From Exophiala sp. HKRS030 (lineage: Eukaryota; Ascomycota; Eurotiomycetes; Chaetothyriales; Herpotrichiellaceae): a DNA stretch of 64,000 nt. The stretch covers positions 372,001-436,000 of the forward strand of contig JAHWDD010000006.1 in assembly GCA_023897205.1 (NCBI GenBank), written 5' to 3'. The notes beneath the pieces are model-generated. The model had not been told where the DNA came from and did not search any database. It saw only the letters and a list, made by a program, of their open reading frames with translations. Below are positions 1 through 11,897 of the stretch, piece after piece (within the stretch, counting starts at the first letter, position 1; each line of letters opens with the position of its first letter). The position numbers and the translations under genes are program-made.

Positions 1-409
1 TAGGAGTGATGTAGATGCATAGTTCATCCTTCCATACAGAGAATTGCTGGATGTACTTCGGAAGGCAGGACATGAGATATTGTCCATACTGGTGCATGGG
101 TAGTGCTTTGTCGGCGTACTTGTCTGCATCGTTGACGATGGGAGCAGACAGCTTGCCCATTGCTATACACTCAGTCAGTGTCCGTCGATCAATCCACACA
201 GGCAAAGGGGACTCACGCCGCCGGGGAGCCTTTCGCAGTTCTGAGAGGAGATCTGAAGGTGCATCTCGCAGCTTCTGCTCGTTATCCTTTTCCGCGCATC
301 GCCTGGTCGACTGAGAGATGGAAACGCGCTGAACGTTTCTGGCTGATTGTTGAGCTCCAATGAGCGGCCTCTTGCTTACCAGGCGCAGCATTGTCTTTGT
401 CGAAGCCAT
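1..409 (-). CDS. NADH:ubiquinone oxidoreductase 30 kDa subunit (NDUFS3/NuoC-like), 5' part
   Basis: This is the N-terminal part of a mitochondrial complex I core subunit of the peripheral arm; the rest lies beyond the window start. Exon 1 is 409-217, the intron is 216-163 (54 nt, GTGAGT...TATAG) and exon 2 runs from 162 off the edge. The phase-1 splice makes a proline codon. The first exon begins MASTKTMLRLVSKRP and is rich in Arg, Ser and Thr with few acidic residues early, as in a matrix-targeting presequence. Exon 2 reads ...YADKALPMHQYGQYLMSC, then LPKYIQQFSVWKDELCIYI, which is the conserved entry into the 30 kDa subunit domain. The gene is divergent from NOT4. Function rests on this recognised motif; the catalytic domain itself is outside the window. 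Confidence 0.88.
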   Translation of the reverse strand, partial: MASTKTMLRLVSKRPLIGAQQSARNVQRVSISQSTRRCAEKDNEQKLRDAPSDLLSELRKAPRRRESPLPVWIDRRTLTECIAMGKLSAPIVNDADKYADKALPMHQYGQYLMSCLPKYIQQFSVWKDELCIYITP

Positions 410-816
410 ATTGGGCGCCTGGTCTACCTCATTCACCTTGGATTCGACGTGAACCCTCTCTTGAAGTCATGAAGCTTCCCGAGCGCAGCCAAGACAGGTG
501 CCGAGCTAGTCCGCTTCCGGCTTAGGCCGCTCTCGTCACTTGCCTGGCTGCGGAAAGAACATTCTAAGCATCTGCAATCTCGCCTCGCTGGGAACCTTTT
601 CAGCAAATCACCTTTTCATCGTAAAGATTCGTCGACGAGTGTCTAGATCTCATCGCCTTACATCCCTTACCGAACGAGTAACAACTTCACACGCGTCGTG
701 GCCAGCAAATTCCAGGTCATCAAACAGTGCATGGAGAACATTCTTCATCTGCGACGTGTGGTGCTGGAGTCGAAAGAGGCGGTTCACATTATCAGAATAT
801 CATCGTATTCACCGAT
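410..816. promoter_or_regulatory. Divergent promoter between the complex I 30 kDa gene and NOT4
   Basis: The 407 bases between the two start codons must carry both core promoters and 5' leaders. No clear TATA box or recognised operator was seen. A short ORF on the plus strand (540-848) overlaps the NOT4 start in another frame and is not considered coding. Confidence 0.6.
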
Positions 817-3157
817 ATGAGTCGATCGCAGGATACTGTCATCGATGATGACGAAGAGACATGGTAAGATCCGCAGTGCAACACCAGCAAAGGCGAGAAG
901 TCTGACCTGTTTATAGCCCATTATGTATCGAAGAGTTTGACCTTTCAGACAAGAATTTCCGCCCGTGTCCTTGCGGCTACCAGGTACGTCCTTGATGTCA
1001 TTCCCCTTACTCTCTAGCTGACCCTCTTGTTAGATCTGTCAATTCTGCTTCAATAGTCTCAAAGTCTTAAACGACAAGAGCACTTGCCCTAATTGCCGAC
1101 GGCCCTATGATGAAAAAACGATTCAATACAAGATCCCAACGGCAGAAGAGTTCAAGCTCGATCAGTTGAACAAGAACAAGAAGCAGGCAGCTGCGAAACG
1201 AAAAGAGACTGAGAAACGCGAGGTCGAGACTTCTGTACGACGGAACTTGGCTGGCGTTCGTGTCAAACAGCAGAACCTCGTCTATGTCATTGGCTTGATA
1301 CCGTCGGTCAAGGATGAGCAGTCTCTTCTACAGACGTTACGTGGTCCAGACTATTTTGGCCAATATGGCGAGATTGAGAAGATTGTTGTCAGCAAACCAA
1401 AACCCGGAATAACCAGCCAGGGTATCGGCGTCTACGTGACATACGCGCGCAAAGAAGATGCAGCGACATGCATAAACAGTGTTGATGGCTCTCTCAACGG
1501 TGACCGGGTCCTGCGGGCGCAGTTTGGTACCACGAAATATTGTTCTGCTTTCCTGCGTGGCGAGGTTTGCAACAACAAAAATTGTAGCTTCCTGCACGAG
1601 ACTGGAGAAGACGGCCAAAACAGCTCCTTGCAGAACGAGTCGCATGGTGTCAAAGCCAGAACGGCCCCCGGTCAAATTATACCACCTGCAAGACCCTTAT
1701 CTGCTACTCAAGTCACTCAACCTATGGCACGACAAAGTAGTAAAGAGGATGACAACATTAGAAAGGACAGCAGCGATGGTTCAGCACTTCCCACCACGGC
1801 AAGTTGGGCCAATTCCAATGCTCCTGTGGCTCGAACGAGGCGTGCAAGTCAAGCAAATAGCCGAGCTACCCCAAGTCCTCAGATGGTCCACGCTACGCCA
1901 GCCGTCCAGAAGCTCGAAGAACCCAAGCCCAGGGAAGCTTCAAGTCAACCATCACCAGCCTCGTCCGTTAAGAAACCGTCGACCAAGGCCCAACCACCTG
2001 CCGCGAAGCCAAAAGCCAAGCCAGTCGATCCTATTCAAGAACATTTTGAAGCGGTCTTGCGAAGTATATCCCCTCATGCGGCTTTCAACTACGACGACTC
2101 TTGCCTCAGCCCAGAGATAAGAGCTGCTGTTGCTGATATGCCATCTTTTATCGACCCTTACGGCGGATTCAAACGACGAGCCATGCGCGAAAGAGAAGAG
2201 CTTGAACGTTTGAGGCATGAAGCTGAAGCGAAGGCTAAACTTGAGGCGCAGGCCACGTCGACAGCCGAAGATGCTCTCGATGAAGATAACATGGTAGCTG
2301 GGAGCCTCGCACTGGGGGGTGAGCCTGAAGACGACCCGAGAAGTTCTTCGGCTCGTGGCGCCATCGGTCGTCCCTCTCAAACGTCTGATAATGCCCGCAG
2401 TCTCACCCCTCAACGACAACAACTTGCTTTTCTGAATGCTGGCGGTAGTCAAGCTCCAGGCCTTGGCCAAAATACCGCATTCGAGATGTCCGACTTTGAC
2501 AGACGTGGTCCTCAATATAGTCAAGCTCAATACGAACAGATCAGCAATCACCAACGACATGGTTCACGATATTTCAACAACGATGCCAAGGCCAGCACCG
2601 CCAGCCGATTTCAATCAGCCCAATCCTCCTTTTATTCGAGTGGTGTCCAGGGACCACCTCCTGGCTTGCCCACTGCTGGAACTCCTCCAGTCAGCGGCGG
2701 TGGCATGTTCGCGCACGGCCAGAATTTCACAAACCCGGGGTTCGGTGCATCAAAAGATACAAACGCTGAGATCTTCTCGAGGAATAGAAGTGGGACAAAT
2801 CAAGGTCATGAGATTTCTAAGCGTGAGTTACTCCTTTCTTTACAAAACAACCCCCTTCGTTCACCTCCACTATCGGCCCCTGCCCCTGGCGTCCTAAACC
2901 AGCTGTATGGTCAACATCAAGGAACGTACCAAGACCCTAGTCTCGTCAAGCAGAGGAAAAAGGGGAAGAAGCACAGACATGCTAACACTTCCTCTTCAGG
3001 AGGCGGTGTAGAGCATCTTGCGGACCCGAGCATTGTGTCCACCAGAATGCACCAGGGCAACACCACAGGGCAGGGGCTTTTTGGAGGTCAACAAGGTGGG
3101 TACCAGCAGACAAGCGTGATGTACGGCGGCAGCGGCGGCGGGTATTCTCGATGGTGA
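817..3157 (+). CDS. NOT4: NOT4, RING E3 ubiquitin ligase of the CCR4-NOT complex
   Basis: Cytoplasmic/nuclear E3 ligase subunit of CCR4-NOT, acting in mRNA decay and co-translational quality control. Exons are 817-863, 917-983 and 1034-3157, giving 745 aa; introns start GTAAGA and GTACGT. The N-terminus carries the NOT4-type C4C4 RING: CPLC at residues 16-19, CPC at 33-35, C40/C43 and CPNC at 56-59. An RRM follows (about 110-200, starting near NLVYVIGLIP). Then comes a CCCH finger (YCSAFLRGEVC...C...H), and a long Ser/Pro/Gln-rich tail with a basic KQRKKGKKHRH stretch. The start is fixed by the RING frame. The terminal TGA follows ...GGYSRW. A phase-1 donor GTGGGT at 3096 could instead skip this stop and join the next ORF at 3677 (see findings). 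Confidence 0.93.
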
Positions 3158-3676
3158 TCACACGACATTTTTCTTTTCATGACAGGCTTTCCTTTCTACT
3201 TTGATTGGGTTTTTATGTTTGGCGTTGGTGGTTGCACTTTTCTTTCTCGGAGCAGCGAGCAAAGCATAAGCCAGTAGCTGAACGGCGAAAGCTTCGTGGA
3301 GTCAACAGCATGGGGTTACTGCAATTGTAAATGCTACCACAACCTTTTTCTGTCAGCAACAGGCTTTTCTTTTTCAGCAGACACCCAATCGTCTCGGTTT
3401 ACGACCACAGGAATCTTATGTATGTTAGTACCCTTCTCTGGCCACAGACTACATGGTCATGCAGATCAAAAATGATTTTCTTACACTTCATTCAGGGGCT
3501 TGTATGACAATCATGTAGACATGCTGAAAGAGACGAGATGCCTGTTGCGAGAGCCTTACTGTGTCGACTGTGTCGTCAAGTCGTATATACATACCCGCCG
3601 CTGTGTCAAGCCGACCGCCTCGTTTTTTCTTTCTACTCTTTGCTTTGATGGGACCCGTCGCTGACTTGTCCTATAG
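3158..3676 (+). other. Spacer after the NOT4 stop: 3' UTR plus possible retained-intron sequence
   Basis: The 519 bases hold no convincing ORF. The 3' end has the hallmarks of an intron terminus: a branch-point-like GCTGAC at about 3659-3664 and a CTATAG acceptor ending at 3676. This fits a 581-nt intron 3096-3676 in the long NOT4 form. It also fits a shorter 5' intron of a separate downstream gene, for which no convincing first exon was found. Confidence 0.5.
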
Positions 3677-6198
3677 TAGACGAAAAGAACTTTCCACCGT
3701 TGCCTCTCCGCTTGGATACCCAGCCAACGCCTTTGCATTCGCGAGTCTCATCTCACCACAGCTTGGGCTCTGGTGCTCGATCATCTACACCTAAAATTCC
3801 TCCTGGCTTCGAGAGAATCTCGACTCCAAAGATTCCGCCAGGCTTTGAGCTGTCTCATGCTCACCCGCCACTGTCACGACATGAATCGCCTTCTGGTTCG
3901 CAGGCTCCTACGCAACGAAGTATCTCAAGAGCCTCGGGAGCTATTGCTCCTGCCGTACCTTTGGTGCCTTTAGGTCCTCGTTCGAGTACGCCTCAAACAA
4001 AGCTCTCTGAAACCCCTAAGGAGGATCCAAAGGATGCCGACACCGTCGAAATCTCTGATCTTCATGTTCACAAGCGAGGAAATGAAGCCAGTGAAATTAG
4101 TTTAGGATCACCAAAGCTCCGGCCCACACGCACCAAAGAAACTGTGCCTGACTTATCTGTCAAGTCTGAAGGAACGCCGGCAAAAAACAAAGAATCTCCC
4201 TCGAAATCACCCGCCACGAAAGGCAAGGGAAAGGACAGCAGTCAGAAATCCGGAATGACTGGAGTTCCTGCTTCCCCGGCTGCGGCGACAGCGGGTATCT
4301 CTACCTCGACGACTGCTCCAGAAAAGTCCGCAACCCCGATACTAGATTCAAGCGTCGCAGGAACCCCGGGGACCATGAGCCCTCAAGCACCTACACCGGT
4401 TGCGACGACTCCTTCAGAGGCATCTAAGCCGTCGGTTTCAAGACCTAGAACGTTGCGACTGACTACAGGCTCGACGTCGAAAGTCGCCGAGCAACTTCCA
4501 GCAGTAGTAGCAGCGGAAAAAGCGAGTGCATTCCCTCCAATCTCAGCTGGAAAGAAAGGGTCCAGAAGACCCTCGTTGGCTTCGATCCAGCATAGTAGAC
4601 CTTCGACGCCTGCAGTATCAGAGAGACCATCCCATGATGCCTCCCGAGCGAGTAGTCCGCCCCCTAGCATTGTGGGCTCTGCGCCCGAACGGAACAAAAG
4701 CAAGGCTCAGCAGAAAAAGGATCGCAAAGAGAAGGCCAAAAAAGTGTCTGAAGTCACCGAGTCTGCAAGCACTTCGACAACACCAGCCATTGAAGAAGTT
4801 GCCCCAGTCATCGCCAGACAGAAGAAGCAAAAGAAAAAGGCCGACAACAATACACCGGCGACTGTGGCCGAGACCAAGAGTTCAAAACAGCAAGAACCGA
4901 TTGAGAAGCCGAAAGCAGACAGTGTCAGTAGAAAGACGCCTGTTCAAATACAGGAAAAGGATCAACTCAACGCGGTCGCAAAGGCCGAGAGGGTCGTACC
5001 TTCTCCTACCCCTTCGACACCTCAAGAAGGGCCTGAGCCGAAAGTGGATGAGCATGTCCAAAAGCCTTATATGCTTCGCGATCTGTACAACGAAGCTGCA
5101 AAAGCTGCAGATCGCGGGGATAATTCTGGCACTACCATACAGAAGTTGCTGAACGAACATGTCTCACCAACGTCCAAGATCATTCAATCCATGATCCAGT
5201 CCGGAGATCTCACCAAAGATCATCCATGGCTTAATCCTCCCTCCTTCACTAACGCAGCGTATAAGTTGCCACCTGACAGCCGTCGCGGCCAAGAGTACCT
5301 TGATGCGAATGGCTACAGTGCAACCGCGGCGTTCGGGTATGTCTACTTACCACTCAAGGAGAAACAAGCTCTCCGGGACAGCCAAGCAGTCAGTGTCGCC
5401 GATGCTGGTGACCGAGCCAACGATGTGTTGAAGCGATGCCTCGTGACACCGAACGGATGGGTCCTCCGACATCTCTCTGCAGACGAGGAGGCCAAGGTTC
5501 TGGAGCTTGAGGAGCGTCGACAGATGTACATGGAAGAATTCGGTGACGTAGGTACCATGACCGGTCTTGGTGTTTTGGAAGCGGACGATTTTGTCAATCT
5601 TGGAGGTGGTATGGACCGACTTAGCCGACATGGAGAGCGACATGGAGTGGTATGGGTCATGGGTGAAGGCGAAGGCGATATGGGTGAAGATGACGAATTC
5701 GAACCCTTTGACGGCGAAGATGGCGAACTTGATGGCGAGATCGGCTTTAGCGAAGACGATGAAGAGGTATTCGAAGATGACGGGCTCGAAGACGATGCCG
5801 CCGAAGGGTCATTCCGAGACCATGTCAATATGCCTGGTGCATGGGATAATCCACCACGTCCGGCCAGTGGAAGAGTCACCTCTCTCCCAGGACTGGGACC
5901 GCACTCGAAGACCACAGCGCCACTTAGAATGCCTGGCACAACTGGTCCACAGGGATCGTCGGCATTGCGAAAAGATGGCCATGCTGGCGGGGATGAGAAT
6001 ACCGGCGCCGGCGCTAGCCAAACGGGCAATGTCATCGTCAACCTTCGAGCTCTAGACCATGAGGCGCTTCAGCGACGCGTGGCCGAAAAGCACAAGGAAA
6101 TGGAGGCCTCGAAGAAAAACATGGAAAAGCTTGAGAAAATGTGGAATAAGAAGAGCAAGGATATTGGGCGATATCGAGAAACGTTGGTAAAGGGCTAG
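3677..6198 (+). CDS. Probable C-terminal half of NOT4 (long form), or a separate downstream gene
   Basis: An open frame of about 840 codons ends at TAG 6196-6198. It has no ATG near its 5' end; the frame opens immediately after a CTATAG acceptor with the codons for DEKNFPPLPL. Features in order are two near-identical STPKIPPGFE segments (about 3786-3850), a long low-complexity Ser/Thr/Pro/Lys region, a basic stretch KSKAQQKKDRKEKAKK, a more ordered block starting PYMLRDLYNEAAKAA, a strongly acidic segment (GEDDEFEPFDGED...), and a terminal Lys/Glu coiled-coil-like segment (RRVAEKHKEMEASKKNMEKLEKMW). From memory, the PPGFE motif, basic stretch and terminal coiled coil match the C-terminal half of long NOT4 proteins in Eurotiomycetes. 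Splicing 3095 to 3677 keeps the NOT4 frame. If it is a separate gene, its first exon is unidentified. Confidence 0.65.
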
Positions 6199-6651
6199 AA
6201 ACCTGACGATGAAACCTCTCCGTCGGCTTCGAAACTCAAGAGTCAATGGACCGAGGTGCAGCCAGGACCAAAAGATTCAACAATCCGGAGGTACCAATTG
6301 CCCTTTCGCAAAGAAGGGAAGGATTCTGAGGAGCTAGCAAGTTATGCTCTTAAAATTGGAATCCGGATGTCCTCTGGAGAAGTCTTCTCTGAGCGGGTAA
6401 AGATTAACGACTCACATGCCCTAGCAACAAAGGAGCAACAAGAAGTAGCCAGAGAATTGGCCAGCAAAAACAACAGGCGATATGTACCAACATCCGAAAT
6501 CAATGGAATGACTCTCTCAAGTCCGATCATTTGGATGATTCCTAACCTGACTCCATTCGTGAGGACTCGAGGCATTCGGCCAGATGATATGGCGATATCA
6601 ACAGCTGAGCTTATTCGTGCTTATCGATCTTGTGTGGAGATGAAATGACGA
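6199..6651 (+). other. In-frame ORF directly after the stop of the preceding gene, unknown
   Basis: The frame of the preceding ORF stays open for 150 codons after its TAG and ends at TGA 6649-6651. The reading is KPDDETSPSASKLKSQWTEV..., then QLPFRKEGKDSEELASYAL... and ...TPFVRTRGIRPDDMAIS. No family is recognised. It could be a C-terminal exon joined by a 54-nt intron 6187-6240 (donor GTAAAG, internal CTGAC, acceptor AAG), which removes the stop and keeps frame. It could also be an untranslated relic. Confidence 0.35.
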
Positions 6652-8269
6652 TTGAATTGGGAGTGAGAGGGTATTGTTGGAGTATTCAGACTGAGTATGG
6701 ATATCCGTTTGAGTATGAGGTTGTGTATGAGTATTGATATTGGTACGGGAAATAGGACTACCTAGGGGTAGGGTATTCATATTTCGATATCGAATTGGTT
6801 AGAATAAATTCGCCATGCTCGTCTCTTCAGACTTTCAGTGTATACAACTATACTCCTATGTGCTCTTCAATATAGTGTATTCGTAAACATGAATAGACAT
6901 GGGAGACACAAAGAGACACATGAACCTGATGACCGTGCTATAACTGGCTGCCTTCCTCTTAGGAATTACCTCAATATTAATCAAACTTGTGGCCTTTGAG
7001 ACACTTTGGATACGGGACATGTTTTGAGGTGTATTGGCTGCCATTCATTTCTCATGATAACGTCCCTCTCTTTTGGCCTGTGTATTGGCCCCAGCCGTCG
7101 CAGATGTTCCCACATACACACACCCTGGGCCCTCAACAAGCCTGGACACAGCTCCCTTTGACGCTACGTTGGTCTAGAGCCCGAAAGGCATTCGTGTCAA
7201 TTGGACCATGCACATGTGTGATCGACAGATGGTAGTGTCAGAACTAGCACGACAAGGACTAAACTGGATTGAGTCTCAAGATGCCCAACCGACCTGACGT
7301 CTCGGCTGGGATGGCCCTTTTGTCGTGTCTCGGACACTACATTTGCCCTTTTCGCTCAGGGAAGTGCACGCAAAACGCCCCCCAAAACTATCCTAGGGCC
7401 TTGTTGGCTACATGTAAAGAAACAAGCTGAGCCACTTGGTCCACGCCGAGTTGGTTCAGGGATTCCAACGAGAAATATCCCAGGAAATTCGCAGACGCGA
7501 GCATCGCCGAGCTCTCTCCGATTCGTACGGCCCCCAATGTGCGATTGATGAGATCTCTTGTTGACGTTTCGATATCCGCATTAGAGCGACGATGGACGTG
7601 TTGGGTTGGGTTGGATTGGGTCGGGCATCCTTGCTCTACTACGCAGTTCCCTCCCGACGGCGAGACCACACGCTACTCCGCGGGCCATGATGGCATCTTC
7701 AGGAGAGCTTGTTGTCCTGGAAGGGTATCCCCTGTCGTGGTGTCACTTCCCCGAAAGTCTAAAGAATCCTTGAGTGGGCAATCTCTCAGGACAGCCACTC
7801 GACTCTCTCCTGCAGCTCAACGATCAACCAGGACCGGTGGAACGAACCTGGGCGTCATCGCATGGGCTCCCACAAAGTGTCGCCAACGATGTTGTGTTGA
7901 ATTGACCTCCGGAAGTATGCTGCTACAAATGTGCGATGGGGCCAAGCTTCACCTTCACCCGGCCACTCTTCCCCCCTTCTCAGCCTCGTGTGTCTCCAGG
8001 GAGCCGTTCAACCCGCCGCTTGAAACTCATATTTGAAGAGTCCGATCTCCTGATGATTGTGGCACCGATCCCCATCTAAAACAGTGGCCCAAAGCACCGG
8101 GACCGTCATCGTTGTCAAAAAGCCAGTGAAGCTTCCTGCCCTTTTGTACTTCTGCAACCCTTCTTCACCACTCCAACATCTGTGCAACGGCGAAGAAAGC
8201 GGAATCTCTGTGCGTCTTTGACAAGATTGTTGCATTTCGGCACACACACACTTGGCTGGGGCATTCGGA
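6652..8269. other. Intergenic region and promoter of the Zn2Cys6 gene
   Basis: The 1.6 kb shows only short overlapping ORFs on both strands with no recognisable motif. CA-rich and GT-rich simple tracts occur near 6700-6760 and 8239-8252. No RNA gene was seen. Confidence 0.6.
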
Positions 8270-9673
8270 ATGTTTCCCTACTCACCCGCCCAAAGCCATC
8301 GATCCTCCACTGCATCACACTCTCCAGTTGCCTCTCCGATCAGAACTGGCAATGCTTGCCAGGCTTGCAAGAAGAGGAAGACAAAGGTTAGTCTCTGCTC
8401 TCTCTCTCTCTCTCTCCCGTTCTAAGAGCGCACACCTGTGTTGGGCTTTTGTGTACTGAAACGTCGGCTCTCTTTAGTGTACCGGTCAACCGGGACCGTG
8501 TGCAAACTGCAGCAGGACCGGGACTTACTGTCATTTCGACATAAAGCTCGACGGTCGCCGCAAGCACGCCTATGAAGCGGCCGAGATCCAATATCGGCAA
8601 CAATTCATCCTCGACGCCTTGCTTCGTAGCATCAAGTACAATGATGCCACGCTCGTCCAAGCACTGGTCGAGGTCATACGGGCCGGGAGGCCTTTGTCCG
8701 AAATCGCCCATGTTCTACAGGACAACATCAAATCTTTGCAAGATAAGATGCTGGCGCGCGAGCACAAGGTCACCATATCGGATCTGATATCACTTGCATT
8801 GAGTTGTCTGTCGGACTCGGACTTTCGTCCTCACGGGAACAGCAAATTGTCCATTCAGCACCACCCCCGCGAGGCCCGCCTGAAAATCCCCGTCTGTGGA
8901 AGTGCGGGAGAAATGGTTTGCGATGATGAGCCGCCTGCGAGACTTGTCTCCAATGAGCGACCACTCGTGGATGACGCAGCCAGCAGCGGCACGTCGTACC
9001 CAATTTCCTCTCCCGCAAAGTCCAAGAAACGTTGCCAAAGGGCTTCGAAGGCTGCCCGTACCACGTCTCGAGGCAGAAGTCCGGAGGCTTCTGCTTCGTC
9101 TCCTCGTCCCCGTGACCGTCCTCCTCCAACTCCATCGTCGGCACCGTTGGAATATTCCCAGAGTATGTAGAGCGTTGCTGCCCGTCCAAAAGGTTCCAAG
9201 ACTCTCGACTGACATACCATTCGATAGATTTTCCAACAGCGAACGGGTGGAGTGTCGAAACAAGTCCTTCACACTCGCAAAGTTACCGAGAGCAACAAGA
9301 GCCGGTGGTTTACACCCCAACACCACCAATCTTTGCGTCTTACGATCACATGGGTCAAGGGTATACGCACCAGGTTCCCTTGGGCTACGGTCCCATCTGT
9401 CCGCCGCCTCAACACTCAGCGAGTCCGCGAGTTCATTACGTCGATGATCATCAATTCAGCAACACTACATGTCCCGCGGAAGGTTTTTGCGATTCCTCGC
9501 CCCAATTCGGTCAAATCAGTCCGAAACACGAATATCGTGTCGGCCCTCAACCACCACCACCACCACCGTCTCACCAGCAGCAGGGAGAGTTTCTACAGGG
9601 GTATTATGGATGCTCGACATCATTTGTGACCGGGTGGCCGCCCAACCAGGCGTCATGGGCAAGTCATGCATAA
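8270..9673 (+). CDS. Zn2Cys6 (fungal binuclear cluster) transcription factor
   Basis: Nuclear DNA-binding regulator with unknown targets. Exons are 8270-8386, 8478-9162 and 9228-9673, giving 415 aa. The introns are GTTAGT...TTTAG and GTATGT...GATAG, the second with a CTGAC branch site. The zinc cluster lies at residues 31-57 as C-x2-C-x6-C-x6-C-x2-C-x6-C (CQACKKRKTK|CTGQPGPCANC...), interrupted exactly by intron 1, which contains a (CT)n tract. A helical segment follows (FILDALLRSIKYNDATLVQAL...), which is common after the cluster in short fungal regulators of this kind. The C-terminal third is Pro/Gln/Tyr-rich and activation-domain-like. No fungal_trans domain is visible, so this is a small regulator. 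No adjacent cluster suggests its pathway. Confidence 0.88.
8398..8416. repeat. (CT)n microsatellite inside intron 1 of the Zn2Cys6 gene
   Basis: An uninterrupted CT dinucleotide run of about 19 bases lies near the 5' end of the intron. It may act as intronic polypyrimidine sequence and could vary in length between strains. Confidence 0.85.
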
Positions 9674-11306
9674 CTATTTTGGTTCATCAATATCTCAAAA
9701 AGCAGGCCCCCCAACAACTATTTTGTCGGTTCCTTTTCATCATTTTCCTACGGAGTACGAATACGAGTATGGGGGATCAAGGTATGAGGTACACACAGGT
9801 AACGGAGTAGTAGTAGCGTGGTTTGTCTTTACAAAAAAAAAGTTCTCGAGGCTATGGAATTATATTCCGTATACTTCTTTCTTCTTTTCTTGGGTCAATG
9901 TATGGCTTGTATGCGTATCGGTTGTCGGCGTCTTTCATTTTCGCTAGGCTTGCATATTCGCTTCGCTTCGCTTCTCTTCTGGGGCCCTGAGATCATGTCG
10001 ATGATCTGATTGTTTGGCTTTGCAGAAAATAAAAGTGGTGCCTGACGATTGATGGCTTCAACGGTGGCTGACCTTGGTCAGAGTCGGTCTCCTCATCGGA
10101 ACGAAAAAAAAAGGTTATCGAGTGATTATCCCGTGGATATCGGATCACGATTCAGTCGAAACTATAGAGTATATTTTGATCGTAGATCCGACGTTGGGTG
10201 ATACTCCCGTAGAGAAACAAAAAAGGGGAGCCATCTCGCGAAACGCACCGCCATCTGGAAAGCCCTCCTCCCCTCCCCGCCGCCGGCACGTCAAACGGGC
10301 AAGGTTTGGGGTTCGTGCCGTGTTGTCCGCGTGTTGTCTCGAAGAGGTTGTCCCAGTAGGTAGTAAGGAGTACATAAGAGTGGAAATAAAACTAGCTCAC
10401 CAGGCCAGCCCTGTGGGTGGCCTGGGTAATAGTGCTGGTGGATGTCATCTTGAGATGACGGGCTGTGCCCTCGCCTGATCCCGCGCCTCCGCTGAAGGTC
10501 CCAAAACGCTTGTTTTCTTTTCTTTTTTTCTTACTTCCCTTTAGCCGAAAGATCGGAAGGCAAATATATCCGTCGTGTTTTTGGAAGAACGTTGATGGAC
10601 CATCGTTTCGAAACGGATCTACTGTCCACAGCGGACAAACGTCTAGGTGGATATTAGACAAGTCGTATCGGGAAATGGCGTGGGCTGGATCCAGTTATAT
10701 TGTGGCTTACATCTTCGTCTCATTACAATATTTCTAGACCGTTAGTAGTGGATTTGATCCGGATAAACAGGCTTTTTCTGTCTGTGATCGATCAGATCCG
10801 TTCTTTCCATAGCCCTTACAGTACGCCGCCTCGTACCGGGAGAGTAACGGGGGGGTCCCAAGTGGGAATTGATTTGCATCATCATCATCATCATCCAAAA
10901 TTTACCATGTAGAGATAGTACTGAACAAGTACTCATTTGGGGGGGGAAGGGGGATACAATGGCATTTTTAGGAGATCGCCCATGTCTATCGTGGTGATCA
11001 ATTACTACTTCTTTTCATACCGAAGTCGTGACCCTGTACTCCCAACTCCTACTCCACACGGTGGTCTAGACCAACAATTTGGCAAAGTTGTACAGTATGT
11101 TTTCTCGCCAACTAGTCTCGGCCATACTATACTGTAGGGTCTACAATAATACGGTGTACGGAATGAACGGGGCAAAAAGATTCCCCCCCATCATTTTCTT
11201 CTCGGTTCAAGAAAGTTTTGGTCATGGACATGGATCCCTTGTCGATGTTCTCGAGAGTATCTCTCGCCCGCATTGGTGTCTCGTTTTGAGGTCCCCCCTT
11301 CGCATC

Positions 11307-11325
11307 ATGCATGCATGCATGCATG
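11307..11325. repeat. (ATGC)n tetranucleotide repeat
   Basis: Four to five tandem ATGC units form a self-complementary tract in non-coding DNA. Confidence 0.85.
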
Positions 11326-11856
11326 ACCACGACAAAGACACGTTTCGTCTCGGGCGCACGCGTTGAGAACAAACTTGACTAGTCCGTACTTGTAGAAAGT
11401 GGTCTTTTGTTTCTTCGGATGGGCATTTTTTGTCCCCCCCCCCGCGCCCCCCCTTGGCTTTCATATGCTCTACGCGAGAAACCGAAACGTTCGAATGAGA
11501 TGAGCCGTCACCACCACCTTCTTGACAAATACCCAGGTGAATAGTTTGTAACCGGAGAATCAATCTTATCCGGCGCATTACTTTACCCGAATGAGAACAT
11601 TTTCCTAATACCTCATCATCTTGAGATCTAATTATTCCTTACTTATCCACATGATGGTCTCAACGCGTGAGTAGATCAGGACCAGTACTCGACACTCTCG
11701 AGACTCCTCAACTACACATACACAGGTACTGTACTTGTACTCCATACGGATCAACCGATCTGATATCCTTTTTCTTTTCTTGTGTGTGAGTTTCGAGCAA
11801 GAGTAGTGGTCTAGAAAGGTCAAGGGAGTTTCCAAAAAAAGGTTGTTCCCCGTTCA

Positions 11857-11859
<3 letters not shown>

Positions 11860-11893
<34 letters not shown>
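11860..11893. repeat. (CT)n microsatellite, about 17 units
   Basis: A pure CT dinucleotide run of 34 bases in the long intergenic gap; likely length-polymorphic. Confidence 0.9.

Positions 11894-11897
<4 letters not shown>

Noticed and set aside
2824..2999. Possible intron (GTGAGT...TTCAG) inside NOT4 exon 3
   Set aside because: The sequence is open and its translation (NPLRSPPLSAPAPG, KKGKKHRHANTSSSGGG) looks like conserved NOT4 tail, so it is coding.
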